DNA from: JAFDXJ01 sp039811225 | GTDB lineage: Bacteria; Bacteroidota; Bacteroidia; Chitinophagales; Chitinophagaceae | DNA: 56,011 bases | Direction of reading: 5' to 3' | NCBI GenBank assembly: GCA_039811225.1 | Contig: JBDHYG010000018.1 | Span: forward strand, 1 to 56,011 | Part shown: positions 26,217 to 35,496 of the stretch, one piece after another | Layout of the letters: the number at the start of each line of letters is the position of its first letter | Position numbering within the stretch: position 1 is the stretch's first letter | Position numbers and translations under genes: made by a program | Notes under the pieces: model-generated | Database searches by the model: none | Told to the model about the DNA's origin: nothing | The model's input: only the letters and a program-made list of their open reading frames with translations

Positions 26217-28268
26217 TTAAGCTACTGGTTTTTTCATCACCATTGTCAGGATGGTGGCTACGCCAATAGTCTCTTCCGTTTCATCAATTATCTCTACATA
26301 CCATTTTACAATTCCTTTGGGGATGTCCAGCTCATCTTTCGGTTCTGTAGAAACTTTTTCCTTGCAGGAAAAACGAACATACACTTCAGCGCCGGGATAT
26401 ACCGGTTTGGTAAAGCGTAGTTCATCTATTCCATAATTCAATAATACAGGATTCTTTTCATAACTGTCCACAAATAAACCGGCTGCCACACTCATCATCA
26501 GGTAACCATGTGCCACCTGTCGTTCAAACATAGTGCCGCTGAAATCCGTTGTTTTTAAATGGGCATAAAAATGGTCACCGGTCAGGTCGGCAAAGGCATC
26601 GATATCTTCGGAAGTGATTTGCCGTTTGGCGGTTTTGATTTGATCACCCACTACCAGTTCTTCAAAATATTTTTTGAAAGGGTGCTTCCCCGGGTCTTTG
26701 CCTTTGGCATGCGGCTGATAGACATTGGTAATCGCTGTAAGGCTGGTGGGTGATCCCTGAATGGCTACCCGTTGCATATAATGTTTTACGCCGCGTACAC
26801 CGCCCATTTCTTCACCGCCTCCTGCCCGTCCCGGCCCGCCATGCACCAGCAAAGGCAATGGAGACCCATGCCCGGTACTTTCCTTATAACAATCCCGGTT
26901 CAATACCAGCATACGGCCATGCCAGGCACCTGCCTGTAAAATATATTGTTTGGCAAATTTATCATTTGCGGTTACGATGGTAGAGCATAATGAGCCTTTG
27001 CCCATCTTCGCCAGTTGAATGGCTTCTTCCATACCGGTATATGGCATCAGCGTGGACACCGGGCCAAATGCTTCGATCTCGTGTGTATCCCGGGCCTGCA
27101 ATGGATTTTCATTTAATAATAATATCGGGCTGATAAAAGCGCCCGTGTCTGCATCGCCATCTATCACATGCACACTGTCCAGGGAACCGTAAATGATTTG
27201 TGAGGAAGCCAGGAGCTTCTGAATTTGTGATACCACTTCGGCTTTTTGGGAAAGGCCGGCCAAAGGCCCCATCCTTACTTTTTCATTCAGTGGATTACCG
27301 ATACTGGTTTGTGCCAAAGCTTTGCCCAAGGCAATTTGCATATCATCCAATTTATCTTCGGGAACAAAAATGCGGCGGATGGCAGTACATTTTTGCCCGC
27401 ATTTTGTAGTCATTTCTTTGCGAATTTCTTTGACAAAAATTTCCCATTCCGGCATATCCGGTGTCACATCTTTTCCCAGCACGATACAATTCAGGGAATC
27501 GGCCTCCATGGTAAAGGGAACATTTTCCCGCAGGATATTTTCATTTTTCTTCAATAAAAGTCCTGTACTCGCAGAACCGGTAAATGTGACCACATCCTGT
27601 GCTTTTACATGATCGAGCATATCACCGGCAGCGCCACAAACCAACTGCAAAGCACCTTCCGGTAAAATATCGGAAGCAATGATTTCCTGCACAACGGCTT
27701 CAGTGAGATAAGAGGTTAATGTGGCAGGTTTCACCAGTGCCGGCATGCCGGCTAATAAATTCACGGCAATTTTTTCCAGCATACCCCATACCGGAAAATT
27801 AAAGGCATTGATATGCACAGCCACTCCTTCTTTGGGCACCAGGATATGATGGCCCATAAAAGTGTTTTGCTTACTCAAATTATGTGCTTCCCCATCGAGG
27901 CAAAAAATTTCATCCGGGAATTTCCGGCGGAGTGATGCGTTGGCAAATAAATTACCGATACCGCCTTCGATATCCACCCAGCTATCGGCTTTCGTTGCGC
28001 CGGTCTGGTAACTGATGGCATAAAATTTATCCAAATGTTTACGCAGGTGCAGGGCCAGTGCTTTCAACATTAAACCCCGTTCCTGGAAAGTCATTTTGCG
28101 CAAATTCGGTGATCCTGTTTTCCGGCCATATTGTAAGATGGCCTGGAAGTCCAGGCCTTTTGTAGTTGCATAGGCAATTACCTCTCCGGTAGAAGCATTG
28201 TGGAGCGGCTGTCCTTCCCCGTCTCCGCTGATCCATTTGCCCAGGACATAATTTTTTAGTTTTTCCAT
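26217..28268 (-). CDS. paaZ: Bifunctional phenylacetate-degradation protein PaaZ
   Basis: A 683-residue fusion of an aldehyde dehydrogenase (about 1-520) and a MaoC-type hydratase (about 535-680). In E. coli this enzyme opens oxepin-CoA and oxidises the resulting semialdehyde. The dehydrogenase keeps Glu255 (MEADSLN) and Cys294 (GQKCTA), matching the E. coli active residues. The hydratase keeps the Asp and His of FADLTGDHFYAH. Both halves thus look active. The hydratase/isomerase gene follows, but the paaABCDE oxygenase, paaK and paaJ genes are not in the window. Confidence 0.93.
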   Translation of the reverse strand: MEKLKNYVLGKWISGDGEGQPLHNASTGEVIAYATTKGLDFQAILQYGRKTGSPNLRKMTFQERGLMLKALALHLRKHLDKFYAISYQTGATKADSWVDIEGGIGNLFANASLRRKFPDEIFCLDGEAHNLSKQNTFMGHHILVPKEGVAVHINAFNFPVWGMLEKIAVNLLAGMPALVKPATLTSYLTEAVVQEIIASDILPEGALQLVCGAAGDMLDHVKAQDVVTFTGSASTGLLLKKNENILRENVPFTMEADSLNCIVLGKDVTPDMPEWEIFVKEIRKEMTTKCGQKCTAIRRIFVPEDKLDDMQIALGKALAQTSIGNPLNEKVRMGPLAGLSQKAEVVSQIQKLLASSQIIYGSLDSVHVIDGDADTGAFISPILLLNENPLQARDTHEIEAFGPVSTLMPYTGMEEAIQLAKMGKGSLCSTIVTANDKFAKQYILQAGAWHGRMLVLNRDCYKESTGHGSPLPLLVHGGPGRAGGGEEMGGVRGVKHYMQRVAIQGSPTSLTAITNVYQPHAKGKDPGKHPFKKYFEELVVGDQIKTAKRQITSEDIDAFADLTGDHFYAHLKTTDFSGTMFERQVAHGYLMMSVAAGLFVDSYEKNPVLLNYGIDELRFTKPVYPGAEVYVRFSCKEKVSTEPKDELDIPKGIVKWYVEIIDETEETIGVATILTMVMKKPVA

Positions 28269-28296
28269 ATCGTCAGCTCATTAAAAAGATAAAATG

Positions 28297-28304
28297 CAAA
28301 ATTA
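28297..28304 (-). promoter_or_regulatory. -7 element for paaZ
   Basis: On the minus strand TAATTTTG matches TAnnTTTG exactly, 28 bases before the paaZ ATG. It overlaps the stop codon of the gene upstream, so paaZ can be transcribed on its own. Confidence 0.5.
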
Positions 28305-28766
28305 ATCTTCCACGCCAAATTGCCGGAGATGATGTTTGGAATGTTTATAAAGTAAACGGGTATGCCCGGCAAAATTTAACTTGCCAAAAATGGGATGTAA
28401 TGGAGTCATATCCGGGTTTCTATCATATGCCTCAAAAAATAAATGTAATTTTTTTTCCAATTTTTGAATAGCTGTATCGAGGTTGTCATACCGTACAGGT
28501 AAAGGTTCCTCCGGAAGGATCGGGTTCCGGGTATTTTCCCGGAATGGTTTCTCGCTTAGTAGAAATTGATAATAGGCCGGCAATTGTTCCTCCGGGGTAG
28601 CTAAGGGCAATACCAGGTGGCCATCGGCAATATCAACAGCATCACATAAGTGTTCAATCATTTGTTGCGGATTCATTTTTCCCCATGTGGGTTTTTTATC
28701 CGCCGGGATGGATTTAGCTAATGGTATCAGTTGATTACGCAAGAATTCTGCTTCAATGGACGACAT
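28302..28766 (-). CDS. DinB-like / DUF1569-type protein
   Basis: A 154-residue protein of the DinB-like four-helix type, probably DUF1569. The helix GKMNPQQMIEHLCDAVD and the C-terminal KHSKHHLRQFG hold His residues placed as in the metal-binding site of this superfamily. Function is unknown; relatives include thiol-dependent transferases. It lies 38 bases downstream of adk on the same strand. Assignment is by fold-level resemblance only. Confidence 0.65.
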   Translation of the reverse strand: MSSIEAEFLRNQLIPLAKSIPADKKPTWGKMNPQQMIEHLCDAVDIADGHLVLPLATPEEQLPAYYQFLLSEKPFRENTRNPILPEEPLPVRYDNLDTAIQKLEKKLHLFFEAYDRNPDMTPLHPIFGKLNFAGHTRLLYKHSKHHLRQFGVED

Positions 28767-28804
28767 ACGAATTTTTTTTATCCGGGTCAGCCCGGGGATT
28801 TGTT

Positions 28805-29380
28805 TTATAGTTTTTGATCAATAGCTGAACAAATTGCCTGGAAAATATCTTCAATGGTACCTTCTCCCTGGATAGAAACCATTTTACCAAAGCGGGCATA
28901 ATAGTCAGCCACAACGGAAGTTTTATTTTTATATTCTTCGATGCGAGCATTTATGATTGATTCATCTGAATCATCACTGCGGCCACTGGTGAGGCCACGA
29001 TGTAAGAGTCTTTTCACCAATTCATCTTTACTTACTTCCAGGGAAAGAAACAGGCTAATAGTTTCATTGCGACGGGTCAATAACTCATCCAATGCTTTTG
29101 CCTGCTCAGTGGTACGGGGAAAGCCATCAAATAAAAAGCCCTTGCCACCAGCATTTTCATCCAATGCGGAACTAATCATATTGATCACCACAGAATCAGG
29201 TACCAATTGGCCCAGGTCGATGAATGCTTCGGCTTCCAATCCCAAGGGTGTTTGACGACTGATTTCATTACGCAACAGGTCACCGGTACTCAAATGCCTG
29301 AGACCATATTTCTCAATAAGTTTTGCACTTTGTGTTCCTTTACCACTTCCAGGAGGGCCGAATAATATTAAATTAAACAT
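28805..29380 (-). CDS. adk: Adenylate kinase
   Basis: A 191-residue enzyme that interconverts ATP, ADP and AMP in the cytoplasm. The P-loop GPPGSGKGT (8-16), the AMP-site helix HLSTGDLLRNEI and the DGFPRTTEQA motif are all clear. The LID is the short form without the four-Cys zinc site (GLTSGRSDDS), as is usual in Bacteroidota. A -7 element lies upstream, and the DinB-like gene follows. Confidence 0.96.
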   Translation of the reverse strand: MFNLILFGPPGSGKGTQSAKLIEKYGLRHLSTGDLLRNEISRQTPLGLEAEAFIDLGQLVPDSVVINMISSALDENAGGKGFLFDGFPRTTEQAKALDELLTRRNETISLFLSLEVSKDELVKRLLHRGLTSGRSDDSDESIINARIEEYKNKTSVVADYYARFGKMVSIQGEGTIEDIFQAICSAIDQKL

Positions 29381-29406
29381 AATTTCTCTGTTCCTTCGAT
29401 GAGGAG

Positions 29407-29414
29407 CAAATATA
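29407..29414 (-). promoter_or_regulatory. -7 element for adk
   Basis: On the minus strand TATATTTG matches TAnnTTTG exactly, 26 bases before the adk ATG. Confidence 0.5.
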
Positions 29415-29520
29415 AGGTTGTGAAATTAGAAATCCATTAACTAAATTCATACGTACCTTTTCAACAAAAGAAAGCAATTGGCCAAAAAGCTTTATCTACT
29501 AACTTTATAATAATTATGCT

Positions 29521-30084
29521 ATGCGCTTTACCATAACCATTATTAGCCTGGCCCTGGCAACCATACAAGGTTGTTATTCGCAGTCAGGTACAACATTACA
29601 AAAAGAAACACGTATGCCCGATAAAAAAGAAAATTCCTATTATTCGCATGCAGACACAGCGAAACTGCAGGTGAGTAATGATGAATGGAAAAAACTCCTA
29701 TCCCCGGAAGTGTATAATGTGGCGAGGAATAAGGCTACCGAGCGCCCTTTTACCAGCCCTTATGAACATGCCACTGATGTGGGTACATTTTATTGTGCCG
29801 TTTGTGGCAATCCTTTGTTTAAGAGTGATACAAAATTTGAAAGTGGTTGTGGCTGGCCCAGTTTTTTTGAGCCGATCAGTAAAACCGCCCTGGTGGAAGA
29901 GCCCGATTCCTCGCATGGAATGATCCGTACAGAAGTGATCTGTGGCCGATGTGGTTCCCATTTGGGCCATGTATTCAATGACGGCCCTCCTCCCACCGGT
30001 TTACGGTATTGTATCAATGGCGTGGTGCTTGATTTTGAGAAAGCACAAAATGCTGAAAAGAAATTTCTGGAAAAAGGGAACTAA
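29521..30084 (+). CDS. msrB: Peptide-methionine (R)-S-oxide reductase, lipoprotein form
   Basis: A 187-residue envelope enzyme that repairs oxidised methionine. The N terminus is a lipoprotein signal with lipobox IQGC (Cys18), so the protein should be membrane-anchored outside the cytoplasm. Zinc cysteines are 92, 95, 141 and 144 (CAVC and CGRC), the catalytic Cys164 is in RYCINGV, and Cys110 in GCGWPSFFEP may be the resolving residue. A TAACTTTA element with an upstream TTG lies before the start. The product fits the oxidative damage a periplasmic protein meets. It converges on the GH25 gene with 6 bases between. Confidence 0.93.
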   Translation: MRFTITIISLALATIQGCYSQSGTTLQKETRMPDKKENSYYSHADTAKLQVSNDEWKKLLSPEVYNVARNKATERPFTSPYEHATDVGTFYCAVCGNPLFKSDTKFESGCGWPSFFEPISKTALVEEPDSSHGMIRTEVICGRCGSHLGHVFNDGPPPTGLRYCINGVVLDFEKAQNAEKKFLEKGN

Positions 30085-30090
30085 GGCCTT

Positions 30091-30867
30091 CTACCTGAGT
30101 AGTAACTTTCGAAAAGCCATAGAGTCACCGGCAAAAACATTAAAATCTACTTTTTCTGAGATGCCCCGAACATGGCCTTCACTGCTGTGCTGCCAGAATA
30201 TCCAATCGGCATGAACACGCGGTTGCATTTTTTCAAAGTAATGTGCAACCCATACCGGGTTTGCGGGAAAATAACCATCCAGATATTTATTGTAAAAATC
30301 TGCACTGGAATAGATGATGGGGTCCACACCGTATGCATCGTGGATAGCCTGTAGCCATGCTTGCATACGGTCCCGCAGTACGTTGGGTGATACGCCATTG
30401 AGCTCCTCTACATCTAAAACAGGTGGCAGGTCACCGGCTTGCAATCGAACCGTTTTTAAAAAATTTTTTGCCTGCAAATCGCCATCTTTTGAAGCCAGGA
30501 AATAATGATAGGCTCCCCGTATAATGCCGGCATTTTTTGCCCCTTTCCAGTTCGTGGAAAAATTTTTATCCACTAAGGTAACTCCTTCCGTGGCTTTGAT
30601 AAATGCAAACTTTATTTGAATGCCTTCTGCTTCCATTTGTTGCACCGCCGGCCAGTTTATTTTTTCCTGGTGACGGCTCACATCAATCCCATGTATGCTA
30701 TACCCGGCAGGCAAATCAATCCCAAAATCGCGGTAATAAACAAAAGTAGTATTATGTTTTGTTGTCCTGGTGGGTATGTACCGATAGGCCATATAATAAG
30801 CAACAATGGCTATACCTGCAAGGATACATAACCAGGCAACAATATAGGTGCTTTGTTTCTTTGCCAA
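30091..30867 (-). CDS. GH25 lysozyme, membrane-anchored
   Basis: A 258-residue muramidase-type protein. A single N-terminal membrane helix (about 8-28) anchors it with the enzyme outside. Family 25 marks are GIDVSRHQEKINW at the first strand, the catalytic Asp-x-Glu in LDVEELNG, and a C-terminal WIFWQHSSEGHVRGI strand. Family members cut peptidoglycan between MurNAc and GlcNAc, so a role in wall turnover or prey lysis is possible. The best start is a TTG at 30867; no ATG gives the membrane helix. Confidence 0.85.
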   Translation of the reverse strand: MAKKQSTYIVAWLCILAGIAIVAYYMAYRYIPTRTTKHNTTFVYYRDFGIDLPAGYSIHGIDVSRHQEKINWPAVQQMEAEGIQIKFAFIKATEGVTLVDKNFSTNWKGAKNAGIIRGAYHYFLASKDGDLQAKNFLKTVRLQAGDLPPVLDVEELNGVSPNVLRDRMQAWLQAIHDAYGVDPIIYSSADFYNKYLDGYFPANPVWVAHYFEKMQPRVHADWIFWQHSSEGHVRGISEKVDFNVFAGDSMAFRKLLLR

Positions 30868-30892
30868 TACTAGTCAGGATTTATAAGAGATG

Positions 30893-32593
30893 TCAGGGGG
30901 CGGTATCCGCATTGGGCCCTAATTTAACCGCCGTATTATCTTTACTGATAACCTGCTTATCCGGATCTATTAAAAGTTCCGTTGCCTGGAAACCGATATT
31001 ATACGCGGCTTGTTGTACTTTCTGGTTGATATCTATTACGATTCTTTTTTCCTGTGACCCGTTTTTAAAAACCAGCTCCAACGGTAACTTAAAAAAGTTG
31101 ACAGAAGGATGCGAGGTCGTTTGCTTAATCACAAGATTCACATAATTATTAGCATTCTGGCTCCAATATACTGTAAAAGTGGGATAGCCCTGGCCATAGA
31201 ACCATTGATCAAAAAAATAATTTAGATCCAGCCCACTGACAGCTTCCATATTTCTTTGAAAATCGGCAGTACGGGCAAAGCCATAGGCAATTTTCGGATC
31301 GGTATAATACTTCTGTAAGCCTTTGAAAAATGTATTGCTGCCCAAAGTCCATTCCAGCATGCGTAATAAAAAGGCGCCTTTATTATAGGTTAGGCGGCTA
31401 TCAAAGATCCGGTTGAAACTGCTGGTATCATCTACAAAAACAGAACCATCCGGTTTGGATACGATATAATTTAAATCTCCGCTTATGTAGCCGGGATAAT
31501 ACGTAGGGGAAAACGTGCGCATGTATAGGAAATCTGCAGAATACGTAGCAAAGCCTTCATTCAGCCAGATATCCTGCCAACTGCCACAGGTAATTTTATC
31601 CCCAAACCATTGATGGGCTAGTTCATGCGCCATGAGATCTTCACTGGTGCTTGTAACAAATGAATTTGTCTGGTGTTCCATACCGCCACCCCAGCTAAAC
31701 TGCGTTTGACCATATCTTTCCTTGATAAATCCATATTGCCCATACATACTGTCAAACAGTGGGATGGCCTGCAACATATAATGTGTCCGGCTTTCAAAGT
31801 CAGATAGACTTTCAGGATAGATATAAGAAGTGACTGGCAGTTTTTTATTGCCAAGTTGTACTGTATCATACATGATTGAATAATTGGTAACGGCAATCGC
31901 TACCAGGTAACTGGCAATGGGATAGCGATGTTTATAGTAGGACACCACTTCATTTTTATCATTATTGGCAGGTGCTTCACTAACCAGTATTCCATTCGAT
32001 GAAGCTTTATAGCGGGCAGGATGGGTGATATAAATATCTATACTGTCACATTTATCATCCAAGCCATTGCGGCAGGGCCACCAGTCTTTAGCACCATACG
32101 GCTCACTGAGTGTCCAAATCACGGGTGTGTTTTTATGCTTGGTTTGTGTAAATGCTCCACTCTCAACAGGTGCTCCATGATAAAAAACAGAAAAAGAATC
32201 GCGTTCATTTTTCTTATACTTTTTAGGCAACGTGATAGCTAGTCCATCTTTATTTGTTTGCGAAAAAAGCAATTTTGTATTGCGCATTTTTATACTGTCC
32301 ACGGTCAGTTTTTTAGCAAGATCCAGTGTTACCTGGTTGGTTTTTTGTGTAATGGTAAAATACGTGGTTACTGATCCGGAAATAAAATACCGGGCCGGAT
32401 TGATATTCCATTCACAGCGGTAATAATCCACATTGAAATTAGCACTAGCCACGGAGGAATTCACTACATTGGCTTTTCGTTCAGCCGCCTTTTGTTCTAT
32501 GGCTGCAATTTTTTCTGCCGGCTGGCTGATTACATCCTGTGCCACTAAACGGCAGGCCAGGAAAATAAACAGGATAAATACTATTTTTTTCAT
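30893..32593 (-). CDS. Secreted M1-family aminopeptidase
   Basis: A 566-residue exported zinc peptidase. Signal peptide about residues 1-19 (ending LVAQ). The N-terminal saddle domain is followed by the catalytic domain with GGGMEHQ (302-308, the exopeptidase motif), HELAH (323-327) and third zinc ligand Glu346 in NEGFAT. All key residues are present. It removes N-terminal residues from peptides in the periplasm or outside, and may feed on the products of the M4 protease. The start is the ATG at 32593, not the earlier in-frame start at 32623. Confidence 0.92.
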   Translation of the reverse strand: MKKIVFILFIFLACRLVAQDVISQPAEKIAAIEQKAAERKANVVNSSVASANFNVDYYRCEWNINPARYFISGSVTTYFTITQKTNQVTLDLAKKLTVDSIKMRNTKLLFSQTNKDGLAITLPKKYKKNERDSFSVFYHGAPVESGAFTQTKHKNTPVIWTLSEPYGAKDWWPCRNGLDDKCDSIDIYITHPARYKASSNGILVSEAPANNDKNEVVSYYKHRYPIASYLVAIAVTNYSIMYDTVQLGNKKLPVTSYIYPESLSDFESRTHYMLQAIPLFDSMYGQYGFIKERYGQTQFSWGGGMEHQTNSFVTSTSEDLMAHELAHQWFGDKITCGSWQDIWLNEGFATYSADFLYMRTFSPTYYPGYISGDLNYIVSKPDGSVFVDDTSSFNRIFDSRLTYNKGAFLLRMLEWTLGSNTFFKGLQKYYTDPKIAYGFARTADFQRNMEAVSGLDLNYFFDQWFYGQGYPTFTVYWSQNANNYVNLVIKQTTSHPSVNFFKLPLELVFKNGSQEKRIVIDINQKVQQAAYNIGFQATELLIDPDKQVISKDNTAVKLGPNADTAP

Positions 32594-32702
32594 ATTACAA
32601 AGTAAAGGGATTAATACAACCAATTATTAAATCCTGCCATCAATTTAAGAGATAAATAGGTAGTTACTTTTCTGTTTATTAGGCGGTCTTATTTTATAGT
32701 GG

Positions 32703-32710
32703 TAATTTTG
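32703..32710 (+). promoter_or_regulatory. -7 element for the radical SAM gene
   Basis: TAATTTTG matches TAnnTTTG exactly. The ATG lies only 10 bases further on, which would leave a very short leader. Confidence 0.45.
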
Positions 32711-32720
32711 CAGCGTTTTT

Positions 32721-33749
32721 ATGTATTTTAACTGGAACGATAGTATTAACCTGTTATCTAAACTTAGTTTTAAGCGAGCCTGGAATGCAGCGAAAGTCTT
32801 CTCGAGCTACCAGCTTACCAAATTATTGCACCGGCCCATTCAATGGGGTTACCCTATTTCCATTTCCTTTGAACCCACGACCTCCTGTAATCTGCGGTGC
32901 CCGGAATGCCCCAGTGGTTTACGGGAATTTACCCGGCCAACAGGAATGCTGAAAAAAGATTTCTTCCAGCAAACCATCGATGATATCCATAAAGAATTAT
33001 TATACCTGATTTTTTATTTCCAGGGAGAACCTTATTTAAATCCGCAATTCCTGGAAATGGTGAAATATGCACATGACAAAGGAATATATACAGCCACATC
33101 CACCAATGCCCATTACCTAACCGAGGAAAGGGCAAAACAAACCGTGGAAAGCGGCCTGGACCGGCTGATCATTTCCATAGACGGTACCACGCAGGAAGTA
33201 TATCAACAATACCGCCGGGGTGGCAGGCTGGATAAAGTCATTGCCGGGGCAAAGAATATTGTCAAATGGAAAAAAGAATTAAAAAGTAAGACGCCCTTTG
33301 TTTTTTTTCAATTCCTTGTGGTAAAACCCAATGAACACCAGATAGAAGAAATAAAGACCCTGGCTAAAGAAGTAGGCGTGGACCAGGTGCGATTTAAAAC
33401 AGCCCAGGTATATGATTATGAAAATGACCCCAATCACCTGATCCCCGATAATGAGAAATACAGCCGGTACAAAAAGGATAAAAATGGTAAAGTAAAAATC
33501 CGTAGCGGCCTGGATAATCATTGCTGGCGTTTATGGCATGCCAATGTCATTACCTGGGATGGCCTCGTGGTGCCCTGTTGCTTTGATAAAGATGCCATGC
33601 ATCAATTGGGGAACCTGAAGACACAAAGCTTTAAAGAGATATGGCATAACGACAACTATAAACAATTCCGCCGCGAGCTGACCAAAAGCCGCAAAAACAT
33701 TGATATCTGCGCTAATTGCAGTGAAGGGTTGCGTGTGTGGGAAGATTAG
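32721..33749 (+). CDS. Radical SAM protein with SPASM domain
   Basis: A 342-residue radical enzyme. The AdoMet cluster motif CxxxCxxC is Cys56, Cys60 and Cys63 (SCNLRCPEC). The SPASM part has further cysteines (HCWRLW, PCCFDKDA, DICANC) for extra Fe-S clusters. SPASM proteins mature peptides or modify other substrates by radical chemistry. No precursor peptide gene is seen within several hundred bases, and the neighbours are a peptidase and a glycosidase. Closely similar stand-alone proteins occur in many Bacteroidota. Substrate unknown. Confidence 0.88.
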   Translation: MYFNWNDSINLLSKLSFKRAWNAAKVFSSYQLTKLLHRPIQWGYPISISFEPTTSCNLRCPECPSGLREFTRPTGMLKKDFFQQTIDDIHKELLYLIFYFQGEPYLNPQFLEMVKYAHDKGIYTATSTNAHYLTEERAKQTVESGLDRLIISIDGTTQEVYQQYRRGGRLDKVIAGAKNIVKWKKELKSKTPFVFFQFLVVKPNEHQIEEIKTLAKEVGVDQVRFKTAQVYDYENDPNHLIPDNEKYSRYKKDKNGKVKIRSGLDNHCWRLWHANVITWDGLVVPCCFDKDAMHQLGNLKTQSFKEIWHNDNYKQFRRELTKSRKNIDICANCSEGLRVWED

Positions 33750-33834
33750 CTGGCAATAATTCTCAAAATGTTAAATAATTGCTCCGGGCATTGCAATCAA
33801 CCTGTTTTTTTGTGCATGACTTATCTTCGTCAGC

Positions 33835-35403
33835 ATGCAGCATAAAAAATCCTGCAGGCTCCTTGTCCTGTTTTTTATTTTAATAATCGCACCTCTTTTC
33901 AATTTTGCACAACCCAAATATGAATTCCGGGCAGCATGGGTAGCTTCTGTGCTGAATATTGACTGGCCCAATAAAAAAGGCTTACCTGTAGCAGAACAAA
34001 AAGCACAGTTCATTCAACTACTGGATTTTCTAAAAGGATTGGGCATGAATGCAGTGATCGTGCAAATACGCCCTGCCGCAGATGCTTTTTATCCATCACC
34101 ATATGAACCCTGGAGTGAATTCCTGACCGGGAAACAAGGCCAGCCGCCTTCTCCCTATTATGACCCTCTGTATTTTATGATTGAAGAAACACATAAACGG
34201 GGAATGGAATTTCATGCCTGGCTCAATCCATATCGTGCCGTATTCAATGTCAACAATTCTGATATTTCTTCCAATCATATTACCCGTCAGCACCCGGAAT
34301 GGTTTATCACTTATGGCCATACTAAACTTTTCAATCCCGGCCTGCCGGAAGTGGTGGACTATGTCAGTGCAGTGGTACGGGACATTGTAAAGCGATATGA
34401 TATCGATGCCATTCATATGGATGACTATTTTTATCCCTATCGCATTGCGGGAAAAGAATTTGCCGATAATGCGGCTTACTTAAAATATGGTAAACCAAAA
34501 GGCCTGCAAAAAGATGACTGGCGTCGTAGTAATTGCGACAGCATCATTCGCCGGATCCACCAGGTAATCCTGGAAGAAAAACCATTGCTTAAATTTGGGA
34601 TCAGCCCATTCGGTGTCTGGCGCAATAAAAGCAGGGACCCACAAGGTAGTGATACACGTGCCGGGCAAACGAATTATGATGATTTATATGCCGATATTTT
34701 ACTTTGGTTAAAAGAAGGCTGGATTGATTATGTAGCGCCTCAGTTGTATTGGGAAATTAACCACCCGCTTTGTGATTATGGTACATTGCTCGATTGGTGG
34801 TCGCGCCATACCTATGGGAAAGATTTGTATATCGGCCATGGCTTATACCGTGCCACGGAAAACCCGACTGCTGCCTGGCGGCGAAAAGCTGAATTGCCCG
34901 ATGAAATCAAATTGCTGCGGGCCAATAAAAATGTACAGGGCAGTATTTATTTCAGTGCAAAAGATTTTTTATCAAATCCCAATGGCTGGTGTGACAGCTT
35001 ACGGAATAATTATTACAAATACCCGGCTTTGATTCCGCCGATGAATTGGATTGATACCATCGCTCCTTTACAACCGGCGATTGTACAATTTACCCAAAAC
35101 CGCGATGCCCCTGCCTTCCTCATTACCTGCAATGCAGGCAATAAATTGGAAACGGAGGAAGTAAAAAATATTGTGTTGTATTATGCCCAAACCATTCCGG
35201 CATTAGGTAAACATCCGCGCCAGGTTCAGGCCGTTGATAAAAATTTCCGTACAACGCTTTCACTCCCTTATGCTGATTTACCCGGCGACTGGCAGACCTG
35301 TTACCTGGCCATCAGCAGTGTGGACAGGCAAAACAATGAAAGCCCCCTGAGTAGTATTATCCAAATGATGAAAACAAAAAATGGATGGCAGGTTGTGAAA
35401 TAA
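33835..35403 (+). CDS. Secreted GHL10-type glycoside hydrolase (YngK/DUF187-like)
   Basis: A 522-residue exported TIM-barrel protein. Signal peptide about residues 1-25. Conserved blocks are EFRAAWVASVLNIDWP, IVQIRPAADAFYPS, GMEFHAWLNPYR and AIHMDDYFYPY, with Asp residues expected in the active site. The last holds the strand-4 acidic pair typical of this glycosidase-like family. A C-terminal beta domain follows at about residue 415. Members probably act on peptidoglycan sugars or other polysaccharides; experimental data are few. It may be an outer-surface enzyme, but no T9SS tag is present. Confidence 0.85.
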   Translation: MQHKKSCRLLVLFFILIIAPLFNFAQPKYEFRAAWVASVLNIDWPNKKGLPVAEQKAQFIQLLDFLKGLGMNAVIVQIRPAADAFYPSPYEPWSEFLTGKQGQPPSPYYDPLYFMIEETHKRGMEFHAWLNPYRAVFNVNNSDISSNHITRQHPEWFITYGHTKLFNPGLPEVVDYVSAVVRDIVKRYDIDAIHMDDYFYPYRIAGKEFADNAAYLKYGKPKGLQKDDWRRSNCDSIIRRIHQVILEEKPLLKFGISPFGVWRNKSRDPQGSDTRAGQTNYDDLYADILLWLKEGWIDYVAPQLYWEINHPLCDYGTLLDWWSRHTYGKDLYIGHGLYRATENPTAAWRRKAELPDEIKLLRANKNVQGSIYFSAKDFLSNPNGWCDSLRNNYYKYPALIPPMNWIDTIAPLQPAIVQFTQNRDAPAFLITCNAGNKLETEEVKNIVLYYAQTIPALGKHPRQVQAVDKNFRTTLSLPYADLPGDWQTCYLAISSVDRQNNESPLSSIIQMMKTKNGWQVVK

Positions 35404-35449
35404 AGAACAACAAATCAGGTTAGGGATATGAATACAATCATTTCCGAAG

Positions 35450-35457
35450 TATCTTTG
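35450..35457 (+). promoter_or_regulatory. -7 element for the DegT-family gene
   Basis: TATCTTTG matches TAnnTTTG exactly, 39 bases before the ATG at 35497. Confidence 0.5.
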
Positions 35458-35496
35458 ACCCTTTAAAAAAATTTTCAATCACCTAAAAAATAGAGT

